Assembly (NCBI GenBank): GCA_030262715.1
Contig: JAJSZR010000010.1
Location: 1 to 33,125, forward strand
DNA from: Deltaproteobacteria bacterium
GTDB taxonomy: Bacteria; Desulfobacterota; Dissulfuribacteria; Dissulfuribacterales; UBA3076
Length of the DNA stretch: 33,125 bases
Direction of reading: 5' to 3'
Below are positions 24,709 to 32,145 of the stretch, piece after piece; within the stretch, counting starts at the first letter, position 1, and the number at the start of each line of letters is the position of its first letter. Both the position numbers and the translations under genes were made by a program. The notes under the pieces were generated by a model. That model was given only the letters and a program-made list of their open reading frames with translations. It was not told where the DNA came from and made no database searches.

Positions 24709-25302
24709 GTGACAGTCAGAATCACCAAGGCCGCTTTTGTTACCAGCGTCTTCAAGCTCTCTCAGCTTCCATCACCCAGCTTGCCGGAAGTGGCCTTTGC
24801 CGGCAGGTCCAATGTGGGCAAATCCTGTCTTTTGAATCGTCTCCTTGGGAGGCACAACCTCGTAAAGGTCAGCTCAAGGCCGGGTTTCACTCGATCCCTT
24901 AACTTCTTCCTGGTCAATGATTCCGTTCACTTTGTCGACCTGCCAGGCTACGGGTATGCAAAGGCCCCGAAACACGTTCAGAGTAAATGGCACAGGCTGG
25001 TAGAGGGCTATATCGAGACCAGAAAACCTCTCAAGGGAGTGGTGTGCATCTTTGACATAAGGCGGGTCCCGGACCAGTTGGACATGGACCTCTTGGACTA
25101 TCTGCATGCCCTGGGAAGGTATGTCTGGTTAGTCCTGAATAAAGCAGATAAGATCTCTCAGCCCAAAAGGCAGAGGCAAATACAGGATATCTGCCGACGA
25201 CTTCCTGGATTTATTGACAAACCTTTGATTATCTCTGCCCGAACAGGAGAGGGTGTTCAGTCTCTGCTTGAAGCGATTTGGCTGCAGATGGATCCAGTCT
25301 GA
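24709..25302 (+). CDS. engB: Ribosome biogenesis GTPase EngB (YsxC/YihA)
   Basis: A 197-residue essential-type GTPase for assembly of the 50S subunit. GTP-binding motifs are complete: G1 GRSNVGKS, switch I around RPGFTRSLNFF, G3 DLPGYGYAKA, G4 as NKAD and G5 in ISARTGEG. It starts with GTG, five bases after hisG, with no clear ribosome site, which suggests coupling to hisG. A 148-bp miniature element begins ten bases after its stop; the hairpins there could act as a transcript end. Confidence 0.96.
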   Translation: MTVRITKAAFVTSVFKLSQLPSPSLPEVAFAGRSNVGKSCLLNRLLGRHNLVKVSSRPGFTRSLNFFLVNDSVHFVDLPGYGYAKAPKHVQSKWHRLVEGYIETRKPLKGVVCIFDIRRVPDQLDMDLLDYLHALGRYVWLVLNKADKISQPKRQRQIQDICRRLPGFIDKPLIISARTGEGVQSLLEAIWLQMDPV

Positions 25303-25311
25303 CGATTTTTT

Positions 25312-25459
25312 GTAACTTCTCAATAACTCAGGGTAAGATGTCTGGATTCCTGCTTTCGCAGGAATGACGATTGGGTATAAGCGCCTGTCATTCCGGCGAA
25401 AGCCGGAATCCAGTGGATAGTCGCAAAATATGATTTGCCCGGACTTATTGAGAAGTTAC
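25312..25459. mobile_element. 148-bp miniature inverted-repeat element, copy 2
   Basis: The ends GTAACTTCTCAATAA (25312-25326) and TTATTGAGAAGTTAC (25445-25459) are perfect 15-bp inverted repeats. The flanks are 8-bp direct repeats GATTTTTT (25304-25311 and 25460-25467), placed exactly at the ends, as in a target duplication, although the T-rich sequence lowers the weight. Inside are two 27-bp hairpins (25342-25368, with GGATTCCTGC; 25387-25413, with ATTCCGGCGAAAGCCGGAAT), which resemble the ATTCC-N-GGAAT repeats widely dispersed in bacteria. It encodes no protein. It separates the convergent engB and tRNA-Leu genes. Same length and layout as copy 3. Confidence 0.88.
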
Positions 25460-25476
25460 GATTTTTTTAAAAATTC

Positions 25477-25563
25477 TGGTGCCGGAGGCGAGAGTCGAAC
25501 TCGCACGGGCAAAAGCCCACGGGATTTTGAGTCCAGCGCGTCTACCAATTCCACCACTCCGGC
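25477..25563 (-). tRNA. tRNA-Leu, anticodon CAA
   Basis: The minus strand folds as a class II tRNA. The acceptor GCCGGAG pairs with CTCCGGC, the T arm is GCGAG-TTCGACT-CTCGC, and a long variable arm has GGGC-TTTT-GCCC. The anticodon loop is CTCAAAA, so the anticodon is CAA, which reads UUG. The discriminator base is A, and the 3' CCA is encoded in the genome (25479-25477). The anticodon stem has one U-C mismatch (second pair from its top), the rest being paired. It is convergent with engB, with copy 2 of the miniature element just downstream. Confidence 0.95.
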
Positions 25564-25639
25564 AGGGCCTTCTCCTGATAACAAAACCAGTAACCATTCA
25601 CGGAATTACAACGCCCGTTTTACCGCAACCCACCGAACT

Positions 25640-25749
25640 GTAAGCGTTTACAGGGTGCTGCAGATGCGAGGCATACGGGTACGCAGACGTACTCCCTGTA
25701 CTTCAAGTGCCCGACAACAAAGCAGATGCGGTGCCCTGTGAACGCTTAC
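25640..25749. mobile_element. 110-bp inverted-repeat element with IS66-like ends
   Basis: The left end GTAAGCGTTTACAGGG and the right end CCCTGTGAACGCTTAC are inverted repeats with one mismatch over 16 bp. Inside lies a further stem, GGGTACG...CGTACTCCC. The 8-mer ACCGAACT occurs immediately left (25632-25639) and again four bases beyond the right end (25754-25761), as expected of a target duplication with a small later change (CAAA). Ends starting GTAA and 8-bp duplications are features of IS66-family elements, so this is probably a non-autonomous derivative. It lies just downstream of coaBC, between that gene and tRNA-Leu. The rest of 25564-25767 shows nothing more. Confidence 0.7.
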
Positions 25750-25767
25750 CAAAACCGAACTACAGTG

Positions 25768-27033
25768 TCAATCAGTAAGCAAATCCTGAATTCGATCCCA
25801 AACCTTTTCTCCGACCTCTTCCTTGTGCAAGAGGGGCAGGACCTCAACATCCCCATTTGCCGAGACAATTAAGACCCTATTACTTGGTACATCAAAGCCG
25901 GCATCAGGCTGGGATACATCATTGGCAATCAGTAGATCCGATCCTTTAAGCCTTATTTTTTTTAGGGCCTGCGCCTTAAGGTCTTGGGTCTCTGCACAAA
26001 AGCCGACGATTATTTGCCTGCCCTTACGACTCTTTACCAACTGCGACAAGATGTCATTTGTCCGGACAAGATCTAAACGCAGTTCAGGGGTATCTTTCTT
26101 GATCTTCTGATCGGCTTTAACAGCAGGGGTGTAGTCCGCCACCGCAGCAGTCATGATTATTGCGTGAGCATCTTGCGAAAGCTTGACTATTATATCCTCC
26201 ATCTCGCCTGCAGTCTCCACAGGATAGATCTCTATTCCCGGAGGAGGTGGAATGGAGACAGGACCACTTACAAGGGTCACTCTCGCACCGCGCCTGAAGG
26301 CAACCATGGCCATAGCATAACCCATGACTCCTGAAGAACGATTAGAGACATATCGGACAGGGTCCAGATATTCCCTGGTCGGCCCGGCCGATACCAGTAC
26401 ATTCATTCCTCTCAGAGTCTGTGGACTTATTGCCTTAAGTATGGCCTCCCTCACTACAGACCACTCTGCCAGTCTGCCCTGGCCCCGGTCGCCACAGGCC
26501 GTTTCCCCTATCTCCGGCTCTATTACTTTGTAGCCTAGTGTCTTAAGACGTTCTATGTTTGCCTGAGTTGCCGGATGCGTATACATGGCCGGATTCATTG
26601 AAGGAAAAAAAAGCGCCGTGCCGGAAAACGCCAGAAGTAATGTGGAGAGAAAATCATCTGCCAGACCATTTGCTGCTTTGCCAATTATATTTGCAGTGGC
26701 AGGCAGCACCAAAAAAAGGGTGGCAGACCTGGCAAGCTCTATGTGAGGGATGATCTCAGAACCCTCCATGCAAAAGAGATCCGTGTATACTTTTTCGCCT
26801 GTAAGAGCCGCGAAAGTAGTAGGCGATACAAACTCGGTTGCATGCTTGGTCATCACTGGTATTACTCGTGCCCCTAATGCCCTGATTTTCTTTGAATAAT
26901 CAGCGACCTTATACGCGGCAATCCCCCCGGTTATTCCAAGAAGGACGGTCTTTCCATCTAATGGCGTATAGGGACGGACCTCTTCAGATAGAATCTCTGA
27001 GCCAGGAATCGGTTTCACATTATCATTGGGCAA
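25768..27033 (-). CDS. coaBC: Bifunctional phosphopantothenoylcysteine decarboxylase / phosphopantothenate-cysteine ligase
   Basis: Catalyses two steps of coenzyme A synthesis. The N-terminal flavoprotein CoaC domain (about residues 28-190) has LLGITGGIAAYK, LVLPATANIIGKAANGLADD, the PSMNPAMY motif in place of PxSANxxM, and the catalytic-cysteine loop GETACGDRGQGRLAE. The C-terminal CoaB ligase has VLVSAGPTREYLDPVRYVSN, SSGVMGYAMA and KIKKDTPELRLDLVRTNDIL. The start is uncertain: TTG 27033 overlaps the upstream lipoprotein stop by 11 bases, GTG 27018 is also possible, and the conserved core begins only about 27 residues later. The 110-bp element follows the stop. Confidence 0.94.
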   Translation of the reverse strand: MPNDNVKPIPGSEILSEEVRPYTPLDGKTVLLGITGGIAAYKVADYSKKIRALGARVIPVMTKHATEFVSPTTFAALTGEKVYTDLFCMEGSEIIPHIELARSATLFLVLPATANIIGKAANGLADDFLSTLLLAFSGTALFFPSMNPAMYTHPATQANIERLKTLGYKVIEPEIGETACGDRGQGRLAEWSVVREAILKAISPQTLRGMNVLVSAGPTREYLDPVRYVSNRSSGVMGYAMAMVAFRRGARVTLVSGPVSIPPPPGIEIYPVETAGEMEDIIVKLSQDAHAIIMTAAVADYTPAVKADQKIKKDTPELRLDLVRTNDILSQLVKSRKGRQIIVGFCAETQDLKAQALKKIRLKGSDLLIANDVSQPDAGFDVPSNRVLIVSANGDVEVLPLLHKEEVGEKVWDRIQDLLTD

Positions 27034-27499
27034 GTGGTTCGTTCACCCAGATCTGGACCTCGGTCTTAAAGCCCATTTGTCCTTCACGTATCTGTATAAA
27101 ACAATGAGAGTTACTTCTTTTGGAGAATGCGAGAAAGCTCCGCTTTGCGTTCAATGTACCATCCAATACCCAGCCATGCTTAGGCATGGATTTTGTGAAA
27201 AATTCCACCAGCGAAACTATTGTTACCCTGCCCTTGAATACCAATATTCCTCCCTGGAAGCCCGAGGTCTTAATCATTATCGTCTTGTCTTCAACCCTTT
27301 CAAGTTCTATAGGTATAGGAAGATCTGGAAACTCATATGTAACGCTGGCGGCTGCGGAACTCGGAGCGGTTTGAGAGAATCCAGGCGAGGATTCCTCTGG
27401 TGTCGAACTCGTCTGGGCGCACGAAGTCAGCAGAAAAATTGGCAGATAAAAGATTAAAGCAGTAATAAAGACAACGGATAATTTTCTGTGAAAGCGCAT
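27023..27499 (-). CDS. Conserved putative lipoprotein
   Basis: A 158-residue protein with a hydrophobic N-terminal segment ending in the lipobox LLTSC (cysteine about residue 27), so it should be lipid-anchored outside the inner membrane. A low-complexity Ser/Thr/Ala linker follows. A compact domain (about residues 60-158) includes PIPIELERVEDKTIMI, GFQGGILVFKGRVT, SLVEFFTKSMPKHGW and VQIWVNEP. I recognise this arrangement from uncharacterised deltaproteobacterial lipoproteins but cannot assign a function. A strong AGGAGG site precedes ATG 27499. Its stop overlaps the proposed coaBC start. Confidence 0.7.
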   Translation of the reverse strand: MRFHRKLSVVFITALIFYLPIFLLTSCAQTSSTPEESSPGFSQTAPSSAAASVTYEFPDLPIPIELERVEDKTIMIKTSGFQGGILVFKGRVTIVSLVEFFTKSMPKHGWVLDGTLNAKRSFLAFSKRSNSHCFIQIREGQMGFKTEVQIWVNEPLAQ

Positions 27500-27564
27500 T
27501 TTACATCCTCCTGTACTTGGTTATGTTTTATGCAATTTTATTTTACCTGTTTTTCCAAAAATCT

Positions 27565-27669
27565 TCAAATAACTTCAATTTCTCCGGCAATCAATTTGGA
27601 TAAATCACTCATCATATCTTTTATACCATAAAAAAGGTGTATATTTAAAATATTATGATAGTCTTTCAT
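27565..27669 (-). CDS. Possible 34-residue small ORF
   Basis: A short frame starts at ATG 27669 with an AAGGAG ribosome site four bases upstream. It reads MKDYHNILNIHLFYGIKDMM, then SDLSKLIAGEIEVI. It is AT-rich, like the rest of this spacer, and resembles no family I know. It could be a leader peptide, the remnant of a longer gene, or chance; the good ribosome site is the main support. The rest of 27500-27697 shows no feature apart from the lipoprotein ribosome site. Confidence 0.25.
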   Translation of the reverse strand: MKDYHNILNIHLFYGIKDMMSDLSKLIAGEIEVI

Positions 27670-27697
27670 TAATCTCCTTGCAGTAAACAAGAACAAC

Positions 27698-27845
27698 GTA
27701 ATTTCTCAATAACTCAGGGTAAGATGTCTGGATTCCGGCCTTCGCCGGAATGACGTTTGGATGTAAGTGTTCGTCATTCCTGCGAAAGCAGGAATCCAGT
27801 GAATAGTTGCAAAGTGTAATCTACTCCAACTTACTGAGAAGTTAC
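27698..27845. mobile_element. 148-bp miniature inverted-repeat element, copy 3
   Basis: The ends GTAATTTCTCAATAA and TTACTGAGAAGTTAC are inverted repeats matching at 13 of 15 positions. The flanking 8-mers AGAACAAC (27690-27697) and AGAGCAAC (27846-27853) match at 7 of 8, a convincing decayed target duplication. The 5' part (CTCAGGGTAAGATGTCTGGA) and layout match copy 2. The two inner hairpins are present, but their variable cores are in the opposite order to those of copy 2. No coding capacity. It lies between the divergent small lipoprotein-side ORF and the cysteine-rich protein. Confidence 0.9.
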
Positions 27846-27881
27846 AGAGCAACCCGATAAGGTAGTAATTTCATAGTATCA

Positions 27882-28109
27882 ATGTCTGACACCAAAAGAG
27901 AAGAAAAATCCGGAGCTCGCCCCAAAAGCTCTCGTTGGGGCAGGCGTAAGCATTATTGCTGCCACGTCTGCGGCAGAGAACTGCCTTTCTGCTGGAATTG
28001 TCCATGTGGCTTCCAGATCTGTGACGACTGTCTCAAAGAAAATATGTGGGGCATGAGCAATGGTATAATATGGATCTGCCCTGACTGTGGACGCATAAGA
28101 AGCTTTTGA
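27882..28109 (+). CDS. Small cysteine-rich (zinc-binding) protein of unknown function
   Basis: A 75-residue protein with a basic N-terminal tail (about 23 residues) and a cysteine-dense body: HYCCHVCGRELPFCWNCPCG, QICDDCLKEN and WICPDCGRI. At least eleven cysteines occur in CxxC-type spacing, which suggests one or two treble-clef or zinc-ribbon sites; the tail could bind nucleic acid. The sequence around ENMWGMSNG looks constrained rather than random. No ribosome site is obvious before ATG 27882; copy 3 of the miniature element ends 36 bases upstream, so native upstream signals may have been displaced. It is convergent with pepF. No function assigned. Confidence 0.7.
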   Translation: MSDTKREEKSGARPKSSRWGRRKHYCCHVCGRELPFCWNCPCGFQICDDCLKENMWGMSNGIIWICPDCGRIRSF

Positions 28110-28153
28110 CAACCTCTCTGGATGTCCTACTGCTGTTTGGATCAGAGTAGAGC

Positions 28154-29953
28154 CTATTCGACACCTATCTTCACAGCCAATTCCTCTATTTCCTTCACCA
28201 TATCATCAATTACATTAAGACCCTGGTACCAGAAATTGGGATCATGGAGGTCTATGCCAAAGGATTCAAGCAACACATAGGGTGTATCACTTCCCCCGGC
28301 AGCCAATAGCTCCAAATAGAGCGGGACAAAATCCAACTTTCCTTTTTCATACATGGAGTAAAGAGATAAGACCAGGAGTTCGCCAAAGGCATAGGCATAT
28401 ACATAGCCTGGTGTATGGATAAAGTGACCTATGTAAGACCACCAAATACCATAGTCATCGGTCAGGGTTACACTGTTGCTGAACATTTCCTCCTGGGTCT
28501 TAACCCAAATATTTGAAAATTCATTCGAAGAAAGCTCTCCCTTTGAACGCCGCATATTGTGAACTTTATTTTCGAACCGGTTCATGGCAATCTGACGGAA
28601 CACAGTGGCAAAAATGGACTCAATCTTAGTGGCAGCGAGCCACAATTTTTCTTCCGGCCTTTCCAAATTCCTCATCAAATCCTTGAATACCAGCATTTCA
28701 CAAAAAACCGAGGCAGTCTCAGCTAAAACCAACGGGGTATGACTGTTTAAATAGCCCTGCTTACCCGCCAGGATCTGGTGAATACCATGGCCAAGCTCAT
28801 GTGCCACTGTCTCAACATCCCTGAAATTCCCAGTGAAATTCACGAGTACATAAGGATGGACCTGGGGAACCACAGGGTGTGCAAAAGCACCCCCGGTCTT
28901 CCCTGGTATTACCGGAGCATGTATCCATTGTCTGTCAAAAAACAGATTGGCAACTGAGGCCATCTTTGGAGAAAATTTTTCAAAGGCATCGAGCACTATC
29001 TCTTTACCTTTCTCCCAATCCACAACCCGCTGAGGCAGATAAGGCAATGGGGCATACCTGTCGTAGTCAAAAAGTTCTTCCAACTCGAGTAAACGCTGCT
29101 TTAAGCCGTAATAGCGCTGGACTATGTCGTAACGATCTGTTGCGGACGCAATCAGGGAATCAACAGTGTCATCATCGAGTTCATTCGCAAGGTTCATGGA
29201 CCTGACCCAGTTACGATAGTCCCGAAGCCTGTCATTGATCATCTTATCGCCAAGGACGGTATTAAAGGTGTGGGTAAGTACAACTGACTGACTGCGTAAA
29301 CCGTCCGTAAGGTCCTTTGCTGCGCTTTTCCTTACCTTACGGTCTGGGGAGTAAAGATCGGTCAAGACCTCTTCCTGGGTGCGGGCTTCTTTACCAAAAC
29401 GCTGGGCCGCCAAGACCTTTTCAAACAACTTAATCCAGCTTGAACGACCTACCGGACTGATCTCAATTATGAGTTGCTCTTCCACTTGAGAGAGAAGATG
29501 AGGTTTGTATCGCCTGGCTGCCTGCAAATAGTGCCTGTAATGCTCCAGTATGGGATTGGAGAGCAGGTCATCCGCCTTCTCATCAGGAACATTTGCCCAC
29601 TCAATATCGAAAAACACCACGTCCTTATTCACCATGCTGGAGAATTCCTTGATTTTCTGCAAAAAAGCACCGGCCTCCGGATCATTAACATGGGTTGAAA
29701 AATGTAGATGGGCAAATGCACTGAGTCTTCCCGCAATAATGGTCAAACCTTCATATTCACTGACAGCAGCAAAGAGTTCTGAAGCTGTGAGTTCTGCAAT
29801 CTTGCCTGTATATTTATCTGCAATCTCAAGGGCCGACTTCTCACATTTCTCCATGTCATCATGAATCCCGGAATCATCAATGCCTTGGTACAAATCCCCA
29901 AGGTCCCAAAGGACTTCTTCTGCCCCCAATTCCTTCATCATTTCATTATTCAT
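28154..29953 (-). CDS. Oligoendopeptidase F family zinc metallopeptidase (M3)
   Basis: A 599-residue cytoplasmic peptidase of the PepF/M3 family that cleaves short peptides. The zinc site HELGH is at residues 385-389 in ETVAHELGHGIHQ, with the third ligand glutamate at 412 in LAETASVFCE. The helical N-terminal domain typical of PepF precedes it, and the C-terminal SYIGHFIHTPGYVYAYAFG block, with substrate-binding His/Tyr residues, is intact. An AAGGA site lies nine bases before ATG 29953. It follows a small lipoprotein gene and converges on the cysteine-rich protein. Substrate is unknown; peptide recycling is the usual role. Confidence 0.95.
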   Translation of the reverse strand: MNNEMMKELGAEEVLWDLGDLYQGIDDSGIHDDMEKCEKSALEIADKYTGKIAELTASELFAAVSEYEGLTIIAGRLSAFAHLHFSTHVNDPEAGAFLQKIKEFSSMVNKDVVFFDIEWANVPDEKADDLLSNPILEHYRHYLQAARRYKPHLLSQVEEQLIIEISPVGRSSWIKLFEKVLAAQRFGKEARTQEEVLTDLYSPDRKVRKSAAKDLTDGLRSQSVVLTHTFNTVLGDKMINDRLRDYRNWVRSMNLANELDDDTVDSLIASATDRYDIVQRYYGLKQRLLELEELFDYDRYAPLPYLPQRVVDWEKGKEIVLDAFEKFSPKMASVANLFFDRQWIHAPVIPGKTGGAFAHPVVPQVHPYVLVNFTGNFRDVETVAHELGHGIHQILAGKQGYLNSHTPLVLAETASVFCEMLVFKDLMRNLERPEEKLWLAATKIESIFATVFRQIAMNRFENKVHNMRRSKGELSSNEFSNIWVKTQEEMFSNSVTLTDDYGIWWSYIGHFIHTPGYVYAYAFGELLVLSLYSMYEKGKLDFVPLYLELLAAGGSDTPYVLLESFGIDLHDPNFWYQGLNVIDDMVKEIEELAVKIGVE

Positions 29954-30062
29954 GTTGAAATTTCCTTAGGGCCATCAGGACATTGTTCTCGGAACGCCAG
30001 TTCCAACCAAAGATGGAGTTTTGCAAGAGGCTCAGGAGACAAAAAAATAGGGGGTAGTAGCT

Positions 30063-30383
30063 CTAAAATTTTGGGGCTCTGTGCCTGGAGGAAAGCAAAG
30101 CATATTTATAGGCCCCGGCATTTTCCAACTTGATCCAGCGGTCACCGGAAAGGAAATACCACTGATTACCGTCAAACTTGGCGACAAGGGCTCCATGGTA
30201 GGACAACATTGTTTTAACTTCATCAGGAGCGTATGGATTATCATATTTCCCTTTGACTTGCGCATCCTGACATGCCGTAAAAAGAAAAAAAAGGCTGGCG
30301 ATATATAGAACCGCACTTAGCCGACGCAAATAATTCACATAAATATTTAAACAATTTTTCATAATAAATATTTTAACATCCAT
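30063..30383 (-). CDS. Small putative lipoprotein of unknown function
   Basis: A 106-residue protein with an N-terminal membrane segment and the lipobox LFTAC, followed by a short mature domain (GKYDNPYAPDEVKTMLSYHG, NQWYFLSGDRWIKLE). I do not recognise the family. The start is a choice between ATG 30383 (MDVKIF, with AGGTG just upstream) and ATG 30362 (MKNCLN); the frame to 30422 lacks support. It lies between the TPR gene and pepF, 62 bases after the TPR stop. The 109 bases before pepF hold no other feature. Confidence 0.55.
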   Translation of the reverse strand: MDVKIFIMKNCLNIYVNYLRRLSAVLYIASLFFLFTACQDAQVKGKYDNPYAPDEVKTMLSYHGALVAKFDGNQWYFLSGDRWIKLENAGAYKYALLSSRHRAPKF

Positions 30384-30397
30384 AGCACCTAAGTCAA
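30370..30397 (-). promoter_or_regulatory. Possible sigma-70 promoter before the small lipoprotein
   Basis: On the minus strand TTGACT (30397-30392) is followed after 16 bases by TAAAAT (30375-30370, 5 of 6). Initiation would be near 30363, almost at the downstream ATG 30362. If real, that start would be used on a leaderless transcript, while ATG 30383 would need read-through from the TPR gene. Confidence 0.35.
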
Positions 30398-30444
30398 GGG
30401 GATACTTTTCCCCTATTGCCAAAGGGTCTTAACCGTCCACCATA

Positions 30445-32145
30445 TCAGAGGGCCTTTTGAGCATCCTGTATTTTCTTTCTCAACCTTGGTTTGTCCTTTG
30501 ATTCCTTCATCAGTTTAAGGGCCTCCTGATAGGCCTGTAATGCCTTATTGAAAATCCCCTTGGCCATATATGCATCTCCAAGGTGCTCTGCTATAACCGG
30601 ATCGTCAGGAACTAACTCATGTGCCTTTTCGAGGCAGGAAACGGCCTGATCATTTTTGCCCTTCTTGAAGTATACCCACCCCAGACTATCTGCTATATAA
30701 CCATCATCCGGCTGTATAGAAAGCGCCTTTTTTATCAAAAGTTCGGCCTCATCAAGGTTAATTCCCTCTTCAGCATAGGTATATCCCAGGAAGTTAAGGG
30801 CTTCAACATAGTCTCCGTCTTCTGCAACGGCCTTTTTGGCACACTCTATGGCCTGATCTCTCTGCCCCAGCTTGTCTAAGACCATTGCAAGATGCAGCAA
30901 TAACTCCTTATCGTCTGGGGTTGTATCCAGGGCCTTACGAAGAATCTCCTCGGAATCATGCGGCCTGTTTGCAGCATCATAGAGATCTGCAAGGGAGAGC
31001 ACCCATTGTTTCGTATTAGGGCGGTCTTTTAGGCTTTCTTCAATAAGGTTCAAGCCCTGATCGAGTTGTCCCTTTTCTTTAAGTAAGTATGCCAAACGAA
31101 CCCTCGCTTCCACGGCAAGTTCATCATCAATGTGGATGGATTCGAGCATCTCTATGGCCGCATCAGGATCACCTTTCTGCTCATAAGCAATTGCCATATA
31201 GTAAAAAATTTGGCCCTGATCAGGGTAAGCTTGAGCCATTTCTTTAAGGATAGACAATGCATCATCATACTTCTTATGTTGAAGACACAGTATAGCAACA
31301 TTAAATCCAACTGCAGGGTAGTTTTGTGCTGACTGCTTGAGCCGGCAAAATTCTGAAATTACCTCGTCTACCCGTTCTTCTTCAATTAATAGCATCAGGA
31401 GCCGCTCTCGCGCCTCAAGGTTATTAGGCTGTTGAGCTAACAGTGCCCTGCAGGAATCAATGGCTTTATCTATCTTTCCTTGCCTTTTGTAGACATCAGC
31501 CAGATCCATATATACCATTATAAGGTGTGGATTCAGCCTTAATGCCTCGTTGAGATGCTCTTCGGCCTTTGAAAGATCACCGGCATCTCGATATATTTTT
31601 CCCAGATAGTAATGTGCCATGAAAGATTGCCTTCCCTCCTGCCTGGCTGCTCTTTCCATGGCCTCAATCGCCCTTGGATACTCCTTAGCCTTAGCGTAAA
31701 TAGTACCGGTCAAAAACAGTGCCTCCTGGTTATCGGGCTCCTCACTTAGTACTTCCTTCAGGAGTTCTAAGGCTTCGGCCACGCGATGTTCGCTGGCATA
31801 AATTCGGGCAAGAACCATCTTCATATCCAGATTATCAATTTCAAGGGCCATGGCCTGTTCAGCCCATTGCTCAGCCTCCTGCAGATTACCCATGCTGGCT
31901 GCTACTTTGGCCAATTCCTCCAATATGGCTATGGATTCCGGATCATGGGCCAGGGCACTTTTCAGGCAACTCGAAGCATCTGAAAGCCTGCCCGAGGACT
32001 TCTCCATAATTGCCTGGAGATAATAAGCATAGGCCAAGCCACGGGAAGGATCCGCCTGGGCCATGGCAGTGAAGCCGGACACCATCAGAACAATGACCAA
32101 AATGAAAAAAAATTTGATACAAAAACGAAAAGGGCTTGCAATCAT
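30445..32145 (-). CDS. Exported tetratricopeptide-repeat protein
   Basis: A 566-residue protein with an N-terminal signal sequence (hydrophobic core FFFILVIVLMVSGFTAMA, then AQADP as a likely signal peptidase I site). From about residue 37 to the end it consists of tandem 34-residue TPR units, more than a dozen. Clear ones include YYLGKIYRDAGDLSKAEEHL and LGWVYFKKGKNDQAVSCLEK. TPR solenoids mediate protein-protein contacts; periplasmic ones of this shape often serve envelope assembly or secretion. No enzyme domain is present. Its ATG overlaps the rpoH stop (ATGA, four bases), so it is translated with the sigma factor. Specific role unknown. Confidence 0.9.
   Translation of the reverse strand: MIASPFRFCIKFFFILVIVLMVSGFTAMAQADPSRGLAYAYYLQAIMEKSSGRLSDASSCLKSALAHDPESIAILEELAKVAASMGNLQEAEQWAEQAMALEIDNLDMKMVLARIYASEHRVAEALELLKEVLSEEPDNQEALFLTGTIYAKAKEYPRAIEAMERAARQEGRQSFMAHYYLGKIYRDAGDLSKAEEHLNEALRLNPHLIMVYMDLADVYKRQGKIDKAIDSCRALLAQQPNNLEARERLLMLLIEEERVDEVISEFCRLKQSAQNYPAVGFNVAILCLQHKKYDDALSILKEMAQAYPDQGQIFYYMAIAYEQKGDPDAAIEMLESIHIDDELAVEARVRLAYLLKEKGQLDQGLNLIEESLKDRPNTKQWVLSLADLYDAANRPHDSEEILRKALDTTPDDKELLLHLAMVLDKLGQRDQAIECAKKAVAEDGDYVEALNFLGYTYAEEGINLDEAELLIKKALSIQPDDGYIADSLGWVYFKKGKNDQAVSCLEKAHELVPDDPVIAEHLGDAYMAKGIFNKALQAYQEALKLMKESKDKPRLRKKIQDAQKAL

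Noticed and set aside
25430-25741. 103-codon plus-strand ORF
   Set aside because: It runs through the end of a miniature element, the antisense of tRNA-Leu and half of the 110-bp inverted-repeat element, so it is not a gene.
29954-30062. Hairpin GGAAC-TGGC-GTTCC upstream of pepF as a terminator or riboswitch
   Set aside because: A five-base-pair stem without a T-run or any known riboswitch pattern; treated as ordinary spacer.
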